Shown here in pieces: positions 1 to 8,469 of a DNA stretch of 64,000 nucleotides. Source of the stretch: an uncultured Spirochaetales bacterium (GTDB taxonomy: Bacteria; Spirochaetota; Spirochaetia; Sphaerochaetales; Sphaerochaetaceae); the NCBI GenBank assembly GCA_949282255.1, contig CASDPA010000001.1, forward strand, positions 124,001 through 188,000. The letters run 5' to 3'. A program made the position numbers and the translations under genes. How positions within the stretch are numbered: the first letter of the stretch is position 1; every line of letters starts with the position of its first letter. The notes beneath the pieces were generated by a model. That model did not search any database. It was not told the origin of the DNA and worked only from the letters and a program-made list of their open reading frames with translations.

Positions 1-796
1 TGTTATTAAGAACATTAAGGTTTTTTATCTGCAAAACGACATCTGAGGGCTTAGACTCTTCTTTCTCCACTTTAAAGTTCACAGGACGACCGACCATGAG
101 GGCGGCCATGTCGGAAGCCGAGGTGGATTTCACATCCACAACATCTATAAGTTTTCCGCGTCTGATTATAGAACAACGTTCGGCGACCGCCTTTATCTCC
201 TCAAGCTTATGCGTTATGAGAATGATCGATTTTCCTTCCTTTGCAAGATTACGCATGATCTGCATCAGTTCATCGATTTCCTGAGGAGTCAAAACTGCGG
301 TGGGTTCATCAAAAATAAGGATATCCGCATCCCTGTAGAGCATCTTGAGTATTTCCACTCTCTGCTGCATGCCTACGGTTATCTCTTCGATGACCATATC
401 CGGATCGATGGACAATCCGTAACGGTCTGATATATCTTTGATCTTTTTACTTGCTTTTTTTATATCGTATACAAAGCCGCCTTCCTTTCCTAATATGATG
501 TTCTCGACGACCGTGAAATTATGTACAAGTTGAAAATGCTGATGCACCATACCGATACCCAGGTCGAATGCATCATTCGGGCTTGTTATATGAACCTCCT
601 TTCCTCGGACCTTTATGATGCCTTTATCTGCATGATAAAGACCAAAAAGGATGCTCATAAGAGTACTTTTACCAGCTCCGTTCTCACCCAGCAGAGCATG
701 GATTTCTCCCTCCTCCACCTGTAGGGTGATATCGTCATTGGCAACAATTCCAGGAAATTCCTTACGGATTCCAATCATTTCAATTACATGACTCAT
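1..796 (-). CDS. Simple-sugar/nucleoside ABC transporter ATP-binding protein (partial)
   Basis: The gene reads off the left edge, so only the first 265 codons are present. The translation begins MSHVIEMIGIRKEFPGIVAN and shows a complete first nucleotide-binding domain: Walker A GENGAGKS near residue 38, Q-loop VHQHFQL, a signature-like VGMQQRVEI, Walker B ILIFDEPTAVLT and switch His in LITHK. The family (YufO/RbsA type) normally has two such domains in about 500 residues; the second should lie outside the window. The start is fixed by AGGAG seven bases upstream. It follows the BMP lipoprotein gene on the same strand, so it should power uptake of the ligand that protein binds, probably a nucleoside. 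The exact substrate is inference. Confidence 0.93.
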   Translation of the reverse strand, partial: MSHVIEMIGIRKEFPGIVANDDITLQVEEGEIHALLGENGAGKSTLMSILFGLYHADKGIIKVRGKEVHITSPNDAFDLGIGMVHQHFQLVHNFTVVENIILGKEGGFVYDIKKASKKIKDISDRYGLSIDPDMVIEEITVGMQQRVEILKMLYRDADILIFDEPTAVLTPQEIDELMQIMRNLAKEGKSIILITHKLEEIKAVAERCSIIRRGKLIDVVDVKSTSASDMAALMVGRPVNFKVEKEESKPSDVVLQIKNLNVLNN

Positions 797-841
797 TACA
801 TCTCCTAATGAGGGTGCATCACTGCACAGTAATAACAGCAA

Positions 842-865
842 ATGGCCGCCTGTTGGCGGCCATTT
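842..865 (-). terminator. Intergenic stem-loop between BMP gene and ABC ATPase
   Basis: AATGGCCGCC and GGCGGCCATT form a perfect 10-bp stem with a four-base loop just after the BMP stop codon. No long T-run follows on the minus strand, so it is more likely a partial terminator or 3-prime mRNA stabiliser. That would let the binding protein be made in excess over the downstream ATPase. Confidence 0.7.
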
Positions 866-882
866 CATAAGATCACATCATC

Positions 883-2013
883 TTATTTGATAAGGCCATC
901 GCCAGTTGCCTGAACAACAACGGCGCCGGACCTGACAAGCTCTGCAACCTCTGCAACCTTTGCTTCAATCTCTGGGGTGAGGTTAGGATTGGAAACAGGA
1001 ATTCCTGCTCTTCCCTCTGCAACACCAAGTTCGATATGCCTTCCACCCTGGAATGTCCCATTTGCGGCGGCAACAGCCTGGTCGTATGCCACACCGGCAA
1101 CGTCCTTCATCGCACTTGTCAAGATACAGGACTCGCCATTACCCATGTCGCCAACGGAATACTGGTCAACATCAACACCGATCGCCCAGACATCCTCTCC
1201 GGAAAGCCTTCTATTCTTTGCTTCGTTGATCACTCCCACACCTGTACCACCGGCAGCTGCGAAAACCGCATCGACGCCTGAATCATACATAGCAGTGGCA
1301 AGTTGCTGGCCAAGAGCAAGATCGGCAAAAGAGCCTGAATATACAAAATTGTTAGCATTCATTGCGATGTTCGTGCCGAGATTTGCATTTGCATAGGCAA
1401 CACCCTGCTGGAATCCCCAATTGAACTTCTGTACTGCTGGAATCTCAAGACCACCAACAAATCCAACTTCTCCTTCAACAAGCTTGAGAGCTGTTGCGAC
1501 ACCAGCCAGGAATCCTGCCTCGTTCTCGCGGAAAGTGATGGCAACCGTCTTATCGCCAATACCTGTAGCAAGGGCATCGTCGATAATGATGAGCATGAGG
1601 TCGTCATACACCTGCTGGGCCTGTGTGACAGCCTCAACAAAGAGATATCCGGGACATGCGATGAAGCGGAATCCCTGGTCATAAAGGTCGGAAATCGCTG
1701 TGAAGTAATCAGTCGTGGTGGTTCCCGCCGGGCGGAGATAGGTGCATTCAAGCCCGAGCTCCTCGGCAGCACGCATGACACCTTCATACGTTCCCTGGTT
1801 GAACGAACGGTCGTCGATGGTACCGGCATCAGTGACCATGCCCACTTTCAGCTGAGGCTTCATCTCGGCCTTCGGCGCTTCAGCCTGAGCAGCCGCCGTT
1901 GCGGTTGTCGATGTTGTCGTTGTGGTTTTTGCAGACTCTTCCTTCTTAGAGCAGCCGACAAAAACAGAAAATACTACGCAGACCATCAAGATGATTGCAA
2001 GTGTCTTTTTCAT
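883..2013 (-). CDS. BMP family nucleoside-binding lipoprotein (BmpA/TmpC/PnrA-like)
   Basis: Secreted substrate-binding lipoprotein of 376 residues. It has a signal peptide with lipobox VFVGC, then a Ser/Thr/Ala-rich linker and the BMP fold, with VGMVTDAGTIDDRSFNQGTYEGV near the mature N-terminus (the DxGxIDDxSFNQ signature of PnrA/BmpA proteins). Two ATGs are adjacent; the second (2013) lies six bases from AAGGAG, the first (2016) only three, so the second is preferred. Known relatives bind purine nucleosides for ABC import. The ATPase gene follows immediately. A good promoter (TTGACA, 18-base spacer, TAGAAT) lies directly upstream. Ligand identity is inferred from the family. Confidence 0.93.
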   Translation of the reverse strand: MKKTLAIILMVCVVFSVFVGCSKKEESAKTTTTTSTTATAAAQAEAPKAEMKPQLKVGMVTDAGTIDDRSFNQGTYEGVMRAAEELGLECTYLRPAGTTTTDYFTAISDLYDQGFRFIACPGYLFVEAVTQAQQVYDDLMLIIIDDALATGIGDKTVAITFRENEAGFLAGVATALKLVEGEVGFVGGLEIPAVQKFNWGFQQGVAYANANLGTNIAMNANNFVYSGSFADLALGQQLATAMYDSGVDAVFAAAGGTGVGVINEAKNRRLSGEDVWAIGVDVDQYSVGDMGNGESCILTSAMKDVAGVAYDQAVAAANGTFQGGRHIELGVAEGRAGIPVSNPNLTPEIEAKVAEVAELVRSGAVVVQATGDGLIK

Positions 2014-2044
2014 CATTCTCTCCTTAAGAGTATTGGATGTTTTT

Positions 2045-2074
2045 ATTCTAACAGGCAGGGGAAATACCTGTCAA
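2045..2074 (-). promoter_or_regulatory. Promoter of BMP operon
   Basis: On the minus strand TTGACA (2069-2074) and TAGAAT (2045-2050) are separated by 18 bases. Transcription would begin near 2038, leaving a leader of about 25 bases containing the AAGGAG ribosome site. Confidence 0.7.
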
Positions 2075-2285
2075 ATAAAACAAATGCGGACAAACACGGC
2101 ATAAAATAATGTTAATTCCTAAGACTGTAAAAAATTAGAAAATGAAAAAGTACAACAATTTTTTTTCAAAAAACAATACTATGCAACATTTTTCAAACAG
2201 TTTTGCCGAAAAAGCGTCCATACCATGCCGAAGCCCGGCCACATGACGCAAAAACGCAACATAAAAAGGCAACAAAATGCCTGCC

Positions 2286-2996
2286 CTACCTCCACATCCA
2301 ATAGGAAAGGCCTTTGGCCTGATGCAACCCGAGGCTGGCCTGAAGACGTATGCTCGCCGTGTTCGAAACGTACACGTTGCAAAACGGCACACAGCCGTCA
2401 CAAAGCCTCAAGTTGATGAGGTGGGACAAGAGGAACGTACCGATCCCCCTCCTTCTGAAAGGCGGGAACACCTCGAGCATCCCCATCGAGCCCTCCTTGT
2501 GGAAGCCGGCGAACCCCATCAGGGCCCCGCCGTCGTAGATTCCGGTCACATCCCCCCTTTCTATATCGTCCATGAGCTCCAGCCCGCCCTCATCCGAGCC
2601 GTCGCCGTAATATGCGGTATAGACGGGAAAGTCATCCCTGGTGAAAGTGCGGAAGTCATACGGCCCCTCCTGCTTCCTTGCGCCATGATAGCTGAAAAGA
2701 AAGCACGGCTCCTCGAATGAATACCCTTTTGCGGAGAAAACCCTGAAAAGCTCCTCGTCATGTACGTCGATGAGACGGGCATCGGAGGGGATCGCGTCCA
2801 CCACCGGGCCGATGTCGGAGGAGAAGGATGCGGCGAATACGGTTCCACTGCAATGTCTGAGCACGACTCCTGCCTCGGAAAGATGCAGCAAGGCACAATC
2901 CTCATGCTCCAAAATATGTACCATATCCACGTGTGAAAGATCATCATCGGCAACCAATGCCTTTACAGCTTTTTTCTTATCCTTGTCAGTGTACAT
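2286..2996 (-). CDS. GNAT family N-acetyltransferase
   Basis: A 236-residue protein whose C-terminal third is a GNAT fold: beta strand GMLEVFPPF, acetyl-CoA pyrophosphate loop RRRGIGTF, and NVYVSNTASIRLQASLGL, the usual region after motif A where a bound N-terminus or amine is modified. The N-terminal half resembles no family I can name and may be a second degenerate GNAT-like domain. The start at 2996 is supported by a promoter whose minus-10 box sits seven bases upstream, implying a leaderless mRNA; no ribosome-binding site is visible. A longer reading would extend into the promoter. Substrate unknown. Confidence 0.8.
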   Translation of the reverse strand: MYTDKDKKKAVKALVADDDLSHVDMVHILEHEDCALLHLSEAGVVLRHCSGTVFAASFSSDIGPVVDAIPSDARLIDVHDEELFRVFSAKGYSFEEPCFLFSYHGARKQEGPYDFRTFTRDDFPVYTAYYGDGSDEGGLELMDDIERGDVTGIYDGGALMGFAGFHKEGSMGMLEVFPPFRRRGIGTFLLSHLINLRLCDGCVPFCNVYVSNTASIRLQASLGLHQAKGLSYWMWR

Positions 2997-3003
2997 ACAA
3001 TTG

Positions 3004-3032
3004 AATCTACATCCAATGGAATTTTTTTCCAA
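3004..3032 (-). promoter_or_regulatory. Promoter of GNAT gene, leaderless layout
   Basis: Minus-strand TTGGAA (3027-3032), 17-base spacer, TAGATT (3004-3009), then seven bases to the ATG at 2996. The predicted transcript begins at or next to the start codon. Confidence 0.5.
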
Positions 3033-3081
3033 CAGGAGACGGAATAAGACAAAAAACAGTCGGTCCATAACCATATTTTCA

Positions 3082-3111
3082 TTGACAGTATCAGACCGGC
3101 AGGAATAAAAT
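3082..3111 (+). promoter_or_regulatory. Promoter of uxaB-uxaA-uxaC-iclR operon
   Basis: TTGACA (3082-3087), 18-base spacer, TAAAAT (3106-3111). The GAAAC half-site of the putative IclR operator begins at the next base, so a bound repressor would sit on the transcription start. Confidence 0.65.
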
Positions 3112-3124
3112 GAAACTATGTTCC
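3112..3124 (+). promoter_or_regulatory. Putative IclR-family operator at uxaB promoter
   Basis: GAAACTATGTTCC is an imperfect version (one mismatch in the second arm) of the perfect palindrome GAAACAATGTTTC found between kdgK and eda. It covers the predicted transcription start. IclR-family repressors of the KdgR group bind GAAA...TTTC-type palindromes, and an iclR gene is the last gene of this operon. Confidence 0.5.
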
Positions 3125-3182
3125 ACAAAACGGAATACTAAAAAGTAAAATATCATTTCGGATGTACGGAAGGAGAAGAAAA

Positions 3183-4667
3183 ATGCAATCAATCACAGAA
3201 ACCATCGTAAAAAAGGAAAGGCCGATCAAAGCGATCCAGTTCGGAGAAGGCAACTTCCTCAGAGCTTTCATCGATTATCAGATCGACATCCTCAACGAAA
3301 AAGCGGGATTCAACGGAGATGTGATCATGGTACAGCCTCTTGAAAGGGGTATGGGAGACATGATCAATGCCCAGAATGGTCTTTACACAACAGTACTGAG
3401 AGGTATCGAGAACGGAAAGGAAGTCGAGAACTTCAGAAAAATCACATGCGTACGCGGATGCCTCAATCCGTACACCGATTTTGATAAATACATAGCACAA
3501 GCGGAAAATCCGGATCTCAGATTTGTATTTTCAAACACGACAGAAGCCGGAATCGCCTACGACCCGGAGGTAAAGTTCGAAGATAAGCCGCAGAAATCCT
3601 TCCCCGGAAAAGTGACAGCTTTCCTTTATAAGAGGTATCAGGCATTCAAAGGCGATAAGACAAAAGGATTGATCTTCATTCCTTGCGAGCTGATCGACAA
3701 GAACGGCGCGACTTTGAAAAAGTATGTGCTTGCCCATGCGAAAGATTGGAAGCTGGAAGATGCTTTCATCAGCTGGATTGAGAATGCATGTTCCTTCTGC
3801 AACAGCCTCGTAGACAGGATCGTTCCCGGATACCCAAAGGCAGAGGCGGAAAAGATCCAACAGAAGCTTGGTTATACGGATAATCTCCTCGACGCAGCGG
3901 AAAGCTTCCTTTTCTGGGCGATCGAATACTCCGACAGAAGCCATGAGGATGAGCTGCCGACATCAAAGGCAGGACTTAACGTGGTGTGGACGGATGATAT
4001 GACATTCTACAGGACAAGGAAGGTAAGGATCCTCAACGGCGCTCATACAATGAGCGTGTTGGCTGCATACCAGACAGGTCTCGACACCGTGGAGCAGTGC
4101 ATGCATTCGGAGCTTATTTCCACATTCATGCATAAGGGTCTTTTTGAGGAGATCATCCCATCAATGGATGGAAACAAGGATCTTCTTACAAGCTATGCAG
4201 GAGACGTTCTTGAAAGGTTCAAGAATCCGTATATCGTACACCTGCTGCTTTCAATCAGCCTCAATTCCACATCCAAATTCAAGACAAGGGATCTTCCTTC
4301 GATCCTTGGCTATGTCGAAAAATTCCATAAGCTCCCTGCAGTCCTCACCTTCAGCCTTGCCTCCCTCATAAGCTTCTATGAAGGAACAGAAAGGGAAGCG
4401 GATGCACTCAAGGGAACCAGAAATGGCGAGACATATCTTATAAAGGACAATCCTGAAGTGCTCGACAAGTTCCAAGAGCTTTATAAAGCTGAATACGCAG
4501 ACAACAAGGAAAAGGCAGCAAAAATTGCCCACGAGATCCTTTCCCTTTCTTCTTGGTGGGGCCAGGACCTCACAGCTATAGAAGGTTTTGAGGAATTGGT
4601 CGCAAAAGATCTTGAAATGATCTGGAACGATGGCATGACAAAAGCAATCGAAACCGTTCTGAGGTAA
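3183..4667 (+). CDS. uxaB: Tagaturonate reductase (altronate oxidoreductase)
   Basis: NAD-dependent polyol/mannitol dehydrogenase-family enzyme of 494 residues that reduces D-tagaturonate to D-altronate in galacturonate catabolism. Near the N-terminus the cofactor motif appears as IQFGEGNFLRAFIDYQID. The later stretch SKAGLNVVWTDDMTFYRTRKVR and KVRILNGAHTM contains the conserved Lys/Asn/His catalytic region of the family. Start chosen at 3183 because AAGGAG (3170-3175) lies seven bases upstream. It is the first gene of uxaB-uxaA-uxaC-iclR. Fructuronate reductase (UxuB) is a relative, but the pairing with uxaA favours UxaB. Confidence 0.93.
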   Translation: MQSITETIVKKERPIKAIQFGEGNFLRAFIDYQIDILNEKAGFNGDVIMVQPLERGMGDMINAQNGLYTTVLRGIENGKEVENFRKITCVRGCLNPYTDFDKYIAQAENPDLRFVFSNTTEAGIAYDPEVKFEDKPQKSFPGKVTAFLYKRYQAFKGDKTKGLIFIPCELIDKNGATLKKYVLAHAKDWKLEDAFISWIENACSFCNSLVDRIVPGYPKAEAEKIQQKLGYTDNLLDAAESFLFWAIEYSDRSHEDELPTSKAGLNVVWTDDMTFYRTRKVRILNGAHTMSVLAAYQTGLDTVEQCMHSELISTFMHKGLFEEIIPSMDGNKDLLTSYAGDVLERFKNPYIVHLLLSISLNSTSKFKTRDLPSILGYVEKFHKLPAVLTFSLASLISFYEGTEREADALKGTRNGETYLIKDNPEVLDKFQELYKAEYADNKEKAAKIAHEILSLSSWWGQDLTAIEGFEELVAKDLEMIWNDGMTKAIETVLR

Positions 4668-4672
4668 TGCCA

Positions 4673-6190
4673 ATGGCAAAAAAATTGATAAGAATCACAA
4701 GCCGCGATAATGTTGCAGTTGCGATTTCGCCTCTGGTGAAGGGAGATGTGCTCAACATCGACGACATAACCCTTACGATAACGACCGATGTGCCTGCAGG
4801 GCACAAGGTCGCACTCATGCCGATAAGACAGGGAGAGAAGATAATCAAATACGGCTACCCTATCGGCGCGGCAAAAGAGTATATAGAACAGGGATCCGCT
4901 GTTCACACCTTTAACGTGAAAACCCTTCTCAGCGAAGATGCTGCATATACCTACGATGAAGAGATGGCAAAAGAATGCCTGTTGGAAAACAAGGCCCATG
5001 CTGCACATTACAACGATCAGAACATCCCCAGAATAAATGCATATGAAAGAGCGGATGGACAAATCGGAATAAGAAATGCGTTATGGATCGTACCCACGGT
5101 AGGATGTGTCAACCAGATTTCAAAAAAACTTGAGGCCTGGGGCAACGAGAATCTGCAGGTTCCTGATGGTGTTCATGCATGGATCCATCCATTTGGATGC
5201 TCACAGATGGGAGAGGATCATGAGAAGACAAGGATCATTCTTGCGGATCTCGTGCATCATCCCAATGCAGGAGGTGTGCTCGTAATCGGGCTAGGCTGTG
5301 AAAACAATACCATGCCTGCATTCAAAGAGCTGGTTGGAGCTGTCGATGAAAGCCGTGTGAAATTCATGGTCTGCCAGGATTATGAAGATGAAATAGACGA
5401 AGGAAAAAAGCTTTTAAGCGAGATTGCGGAGCAGATGGCGGCGGACAAAAGAACCTCCGTTCCAATGAGTAGACTCGTCGTCGGCATGAAATGCGGCGGA
5501 AGCGATGGATTTTCCGGCATAACAGCAAATCCGCTTGTCGGAAGATTCACAAATGAGCTTGTTGCGATGGGAGGAACAGCGATACTCACTGAAGTACCGG
5601 AAATGTTTGGTGCCGAACAGATCCTGATGAACAGGGCTGAAAGCCGCGAGGTTTTCGACGATATCGTAAGCATGATCAACGGCTTTAAGCATTATTTCAC
5701 ATCGCACGGGCAGGTTGTTTACGAAAATCCCAGCCCTGGAAATAAGGCGGGCGGCATAACAACTCTCGAGGATAAGAGCCTTGGATGCGTGCAAAAAGGT
5801 GGAATCGCACCTGTATCTGCAGTGCTCAAATACGGACAGAGGGTATCGAAGAACGGCATGAATCTCATGACCGGCCCCGGCAACGACATTGTAAGCACGA
5901 CAGTGCAGACTGCGGCAGGAGCACATATGATTCTTTTCACCACAGGACGGGGCACACCTCTTGGAGCACCGGTTCCAACGGTGAAAATCGCAACAAACAG
6001 CATGCTTGCTGAGAAAAAATCCAATTGGATAGATTTCAATGCAGGTGCTATGCTTATAGAAGATCCGGCAAAAGTAACCGACCGCTTCATTAATTTCGTC
6101 ATCGAAATTGCAAACGGCGAGAAGAAAACGAGAAATGAAGAAAACGGTTATATGGAAATCTCCCTATTCAAGGACGGTGTAATACTATGA
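4673..6190 (+). CDS. uxaA: Altronate dehydratase
   Basis: Dehydrates D-altronate to 2-keto-3-deoxygluconate (KDG). The 505-residue product has both parts of full-length UxaA: an N-terminal SAF-type domain ending near residue 100 (with DVPAGHKVAL and KYGYPIGAA) and a C-terminal catalytic domain with VPTVGCVNQ, HPFGCSQMGEDH, GLGCENN, VGMKCGGSDGFSGITANP and TTGRGTPLGAPVPTVK. The conserved Cys and His residues suit an iron- or manganese-dependent dehydratase. The 4673 ATG is eight bases from GAGG; an ATG at 4667 overlaps the uxaB stop and is the alternative. Translation is probably coupled to uxaB. Confidence 0.95.
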   Translation: MAKKLIRITSRDNVAVAISPLVKGDVLNIDDITLTITTDVPAGHKVALMPIRQGEKIIKYGYPIGAAKEYIEQGSAVHTFNVKTLLSEDAAYTYDEEMAKECLLENKAHAAHYNDQNIPRINAYERADGQIGIRNALWIVPTVGCVNQISKKLEAWGNENLQVPDGVHAWIHPFGCSQMGEDHEKTRIILADLVHHPNAGGVLVIGLGCENNTMPAFKELVGAVDESRVKFMVCQDYEDEIDEGKKLLSEIAEQMAADKRTSVPMSRLVVGMKCGGSDGFSGITANPLVGRFTNELVAMGGTAILTEVPEMFGAEQILMNRAESREVFDDIVSMINGFKHYFTSHGQVVYENPSPGNKAGGITTLEDKSLGCVQKGGIAPVSAVLKYGQRVSKNGMNLMTGPGNDIVSTTVQTAAGAHMILFTTGRGTPLGAPVPTVKIATNSMLAEKKSNWIDFNAGAMLIEDPAKVTDRFINFVIEIANGEKKTRNEENGYMEISLFKDGVIL

Positions 6191-7590
6191 AAAAATTCAT
6201 GGATGAGAATTTTATTCTCGAAAACAAAATGGCTGAGAAGCTGTTCCACGATCATGCGGCAAAAATGCCGATTTTCGACTACCATTGCCATCTGATCCCA
6301 AGTCAGATCGCAGAGGACAAGAGATTCACCACAATTACCGACGCATGGCTCGGAGGAGACCACTACAAGTGGAGACAGATGAGGTGGATGGGATTTGATG
6401 AGAATCTGATCACCGGCAATGCGGATCCCTATGACAAATTCCTTGCATGGGCGGAGACGATGGAAAACCTTATCGGAAATCCGCTTTACCACTGGACACA
6501 TCTCGAACTGCAGAGATATTTCGGCATCAAAGATGTTCTCAGCAGAAAAACCGCAAAAAAGATTTATGATGAGGCAAACGAACAGTTTGCATCCAATCCG
6601 GAGCTCTCCGTATTCGGCATCATGAAGAAATTCAATGTCTATGCAGTAGGAACGACGGATGATCCTGCCGACGACCTTGCCCAGCACAAGATAATAAGGG
6701 AAGATGGCAAATGCCCTGCAAAAGTGATCCCCTCCTATCGTCCGGATAAGGCGATCAACATCGATAAGGCGGATTATCCAGAATATATCAACAAGCTTGC
6801 CGAAGTATCGGGAGTGAAGATCACAAGCGTCGGCGATATCGTAGAAGCCCTTGTAAAGAGGCTCGACTTCTTTGTGGAAATGGGATGCAAGGCCACAGAC
6901 CATGCTTTGATGACCTGCCCGCATACCTTCTGGAAGGAAGAAAATGTCAATTACGTCTTCAAGAAGAAGATGCATGGGGAACCCATAAACGAAACCGAAA
7001 TCGACGCATATCGTACATACATTCTTTACAATCTTGCAAAGGCATACCATGCAAGAGGCATTGCAATGCAGCTCCATTTCGCGGCAATAAGGGACAACAA
7101 CAAGAACATGTTCGCAAAGCTCGGTCCCGATACAGGATTCGATGCAGTCTACGACAGGGAACTTGCAGAAGGTGTTTCCATCTTCTTCAGCAAGCTCACA
7201 GAAACCGACGAGGTACCGAAGTCAATCCTCTATTCCCTCAATCCAAAGGACTATTACAGTCTGCTCACGCTCATGGGCTGTTACCAGGGCGGAGGAATCC
7301 AAGGAAAGATCCAGCTTGGATCGGCTTGGTGGTTCTGCGATCACAAAGATGGCATGGAACAGCAGATCAAGACATTTGCAGACCTCGGAACCCTTCCAAA
7401 ATTCGTTGGAATGCTTACAGACAGCAGAAGCTTCTTGTCCTACCCGAGACATGAGTATTTCAGAAGGATTCTCTGCAATGTCATCGGAACCTGGGCCGAG
7501 AACGGTGAAGTTCCCTATGACGAGGAATACCTTGGAAGGATTGTTGAGGACATCTCCTTCAACAATGCCCAGAAGTATTTCGAAGGTTAA
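6187..7590 (+). CDS. uxaC: Glucuronate/galacturonate isomerase
   Basis: Converts D-glucuronate to D-fructuronate and D-galacturonate to D-tagaturonate, the entry step of the pathway. The 467-residue protein is full length for UxaC and carries FDYHCHLIP near residue 30 (metal-binding HxH of the amidohydrolase fold), AVGTTDDPADD, the MQLHFAAIRDNN region and LTDSRSFLSYPRHEYFRR near the C-terminus. Its ATG overlaps the uxaA stop by four bases (ATGA), with AAGGA upstream, so it is co-translated. No uxuA/uxuB is in the window, so fructuronate derived from glucuronate would need genes elsewhere. Confidence 0.96.
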   Translation: MKKFMDENFILENKMAEKLFHDHAAKMPIFDYHCHLIPSQIAEDKRFTTITDAWLGGDHYKWRQMRWMGFDENLITGNADPYDKFLAWAETMENLIGNPLYHWTHLELQRYFGIKDVLSRKTAKKIYDEANEQFASNPELSVFGIMKKFNVYAVGTTDDPADDLAQHKIIREDGKCPAKVIPSYRPDKAINIDKADYPEYINKLAEVSGVKITSVGDIVEALVKRLDFFVEMGCKATDHALMTCPHTFWKEENVNYVFKKKMHGEPINETEIDAYRTYILYNLAKAYHARGIAMQLHFAAIRDNNKNMFAKLGPDTGFDAVYDRELAEGVSIFFSKLTETDEVPKSILYSLNPKDYYSLLTLMGCYQGGGIQGKIQLGSAWWFCDHKDGMEQQIKTFADLGTLPKFVGMLTDSRSFLSYPRHEYFRRILCNVIGTWAENGEVPYDEEYLGRIVEDISFNNAQKYFEG

Positions 7591-7602
7591 TAGGTTGGCA
7601 GC

Positions 7603-8379
7603 ATGACCAGAGAGAAGGATGATGAGAAGCAGATGAGTGCGGTGCTGCGCACCATAAACATCCTCGAGACGCTCTCGAAATGCGAATCCAGCAATCTTGA
7701 AAATCTGGCCAAGGAAACCGAATTGCCAAAGGCGACGCTGCTGCGTTTCCTTTCAAGCCTTTCGAATCTTGGCTATGTATGGCGGGACGATGCCGACAGA
7801 TATCATCTTACCCTCAAGATGTTCTCGGTCGGATCTCGCAGCCTCAAGTACATGGATCTCATCAGCACGGCACGTCCGTTTGCCCAGGAACTCTGTAAGA
7901 GCCTTGGAGAAACGGTGCATATGGGCATCCTGCAGGATGATTCTGCAGTATATGTGCTTAAGGAAGAATCCTCATACACGCTCAGGATGTATTCCCGGGT
8001 AGGAAAGATGATTCCTCTTTATTGTACGGCAATCGGAAAGATTTTCCTCTCGCAGATGGATGACGCGGAGCTTGACAGCTATCTTGAAAGAAATCCCTTG
8101 AAACCTTTCACAGTCAAATCGATAAGGACAAAGGATGCACTGAAAGAAGAGCTTGAACGCATCCGTCACCGCGGCTACTCGGTGGATGATGAAGAGCATG
8201 AGGCACAAGTAATGTGCATAGCCTGCCCCATCAAGGACCATACGGAAAAAACGGTGGCAGCCATCAGCGTGTCTTGGCCGGTATTCAGATTCAACAGCGA
8301 TGATTTCGATCTTACCGTCAAGAAGATCAAGACAGCGGCGAACAGAATATCTGAAATACTCGGATCCAATGAATTTTGA
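7603..8379 (+). CDS. IclR family transcriptional regulator (KdgR-like)
   Basis: A 258-residue regulator with an N-terminal winged helix-turn-helix (residues about 10-70, LRTINILETLSKCESSNLEN and ELPKATLLRFLSSLSNLGYV) and a C-terminal IclR effector domain (about 85-250, with GETVHMGILQDDSAVYV and YCTAIGKIFLSQM). Members near uronate genes usually repress in the absence of KDG or a related 2-keto acid. It lies 12 bases after uxaC in the same operon. Palindromes GAAAC-N3-GTTTC at the uxaB and kdgK/eda promoters are its likely targets. The effector and binding site are inference. Confidence 0.9.
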   Translation: MTREKDDEKQMSAVLRTINILETLSKCESSNLENLAKETELPKATLLRFLSSLSNLGYVWRDDADRYHLTLKMFSVGSRSLKYMDLISTARPFAQELCKSLGETVHMGILQDDSAVYVLKEESSYTLRMYSRVGKMIPLYCTAIGKIFLSQMDDAELDSYLERNPLKPFTVKSIRTKDALKEELERIRHRGYSVDDEEHEAQVMCIACPIKDHTEKTVAAISVSWPVFRFNSDDFDLTVKKIKTAANRISEILGSNEF

Positions 8380-8384
8380 CACAT

Positions 8385-8409
8385 GCTCCAGGAAACTGGA
8401 GCTTTTTTT
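8385..8409 (+). terminator. Rho-independent terminator of uxa operon
   Basis: GCTCCAG and CTGGAGC pair around a GAAA tetraloop and are followed by seven T residues. Confidence 0.93.
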
Positions 8410-8469
8410 ACAGCTTTGATTGGACAACACATGATTTCCATAATATGGTTATAATCAAAGGAGAAAACA

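Noticed and set aside
96-724. Small plus-strand frames at the left edge
   Set aside because: They lie antisense to the partial ABC ATPase gene, which has all nucleotide-binding motifs.
6148-7077. Minus-strand open frame of 309 codons
   Set aside because: Antisense to uxaC, whose identity and start are clear; composition is Cys/Phe-rich as expected of a shadow frame.
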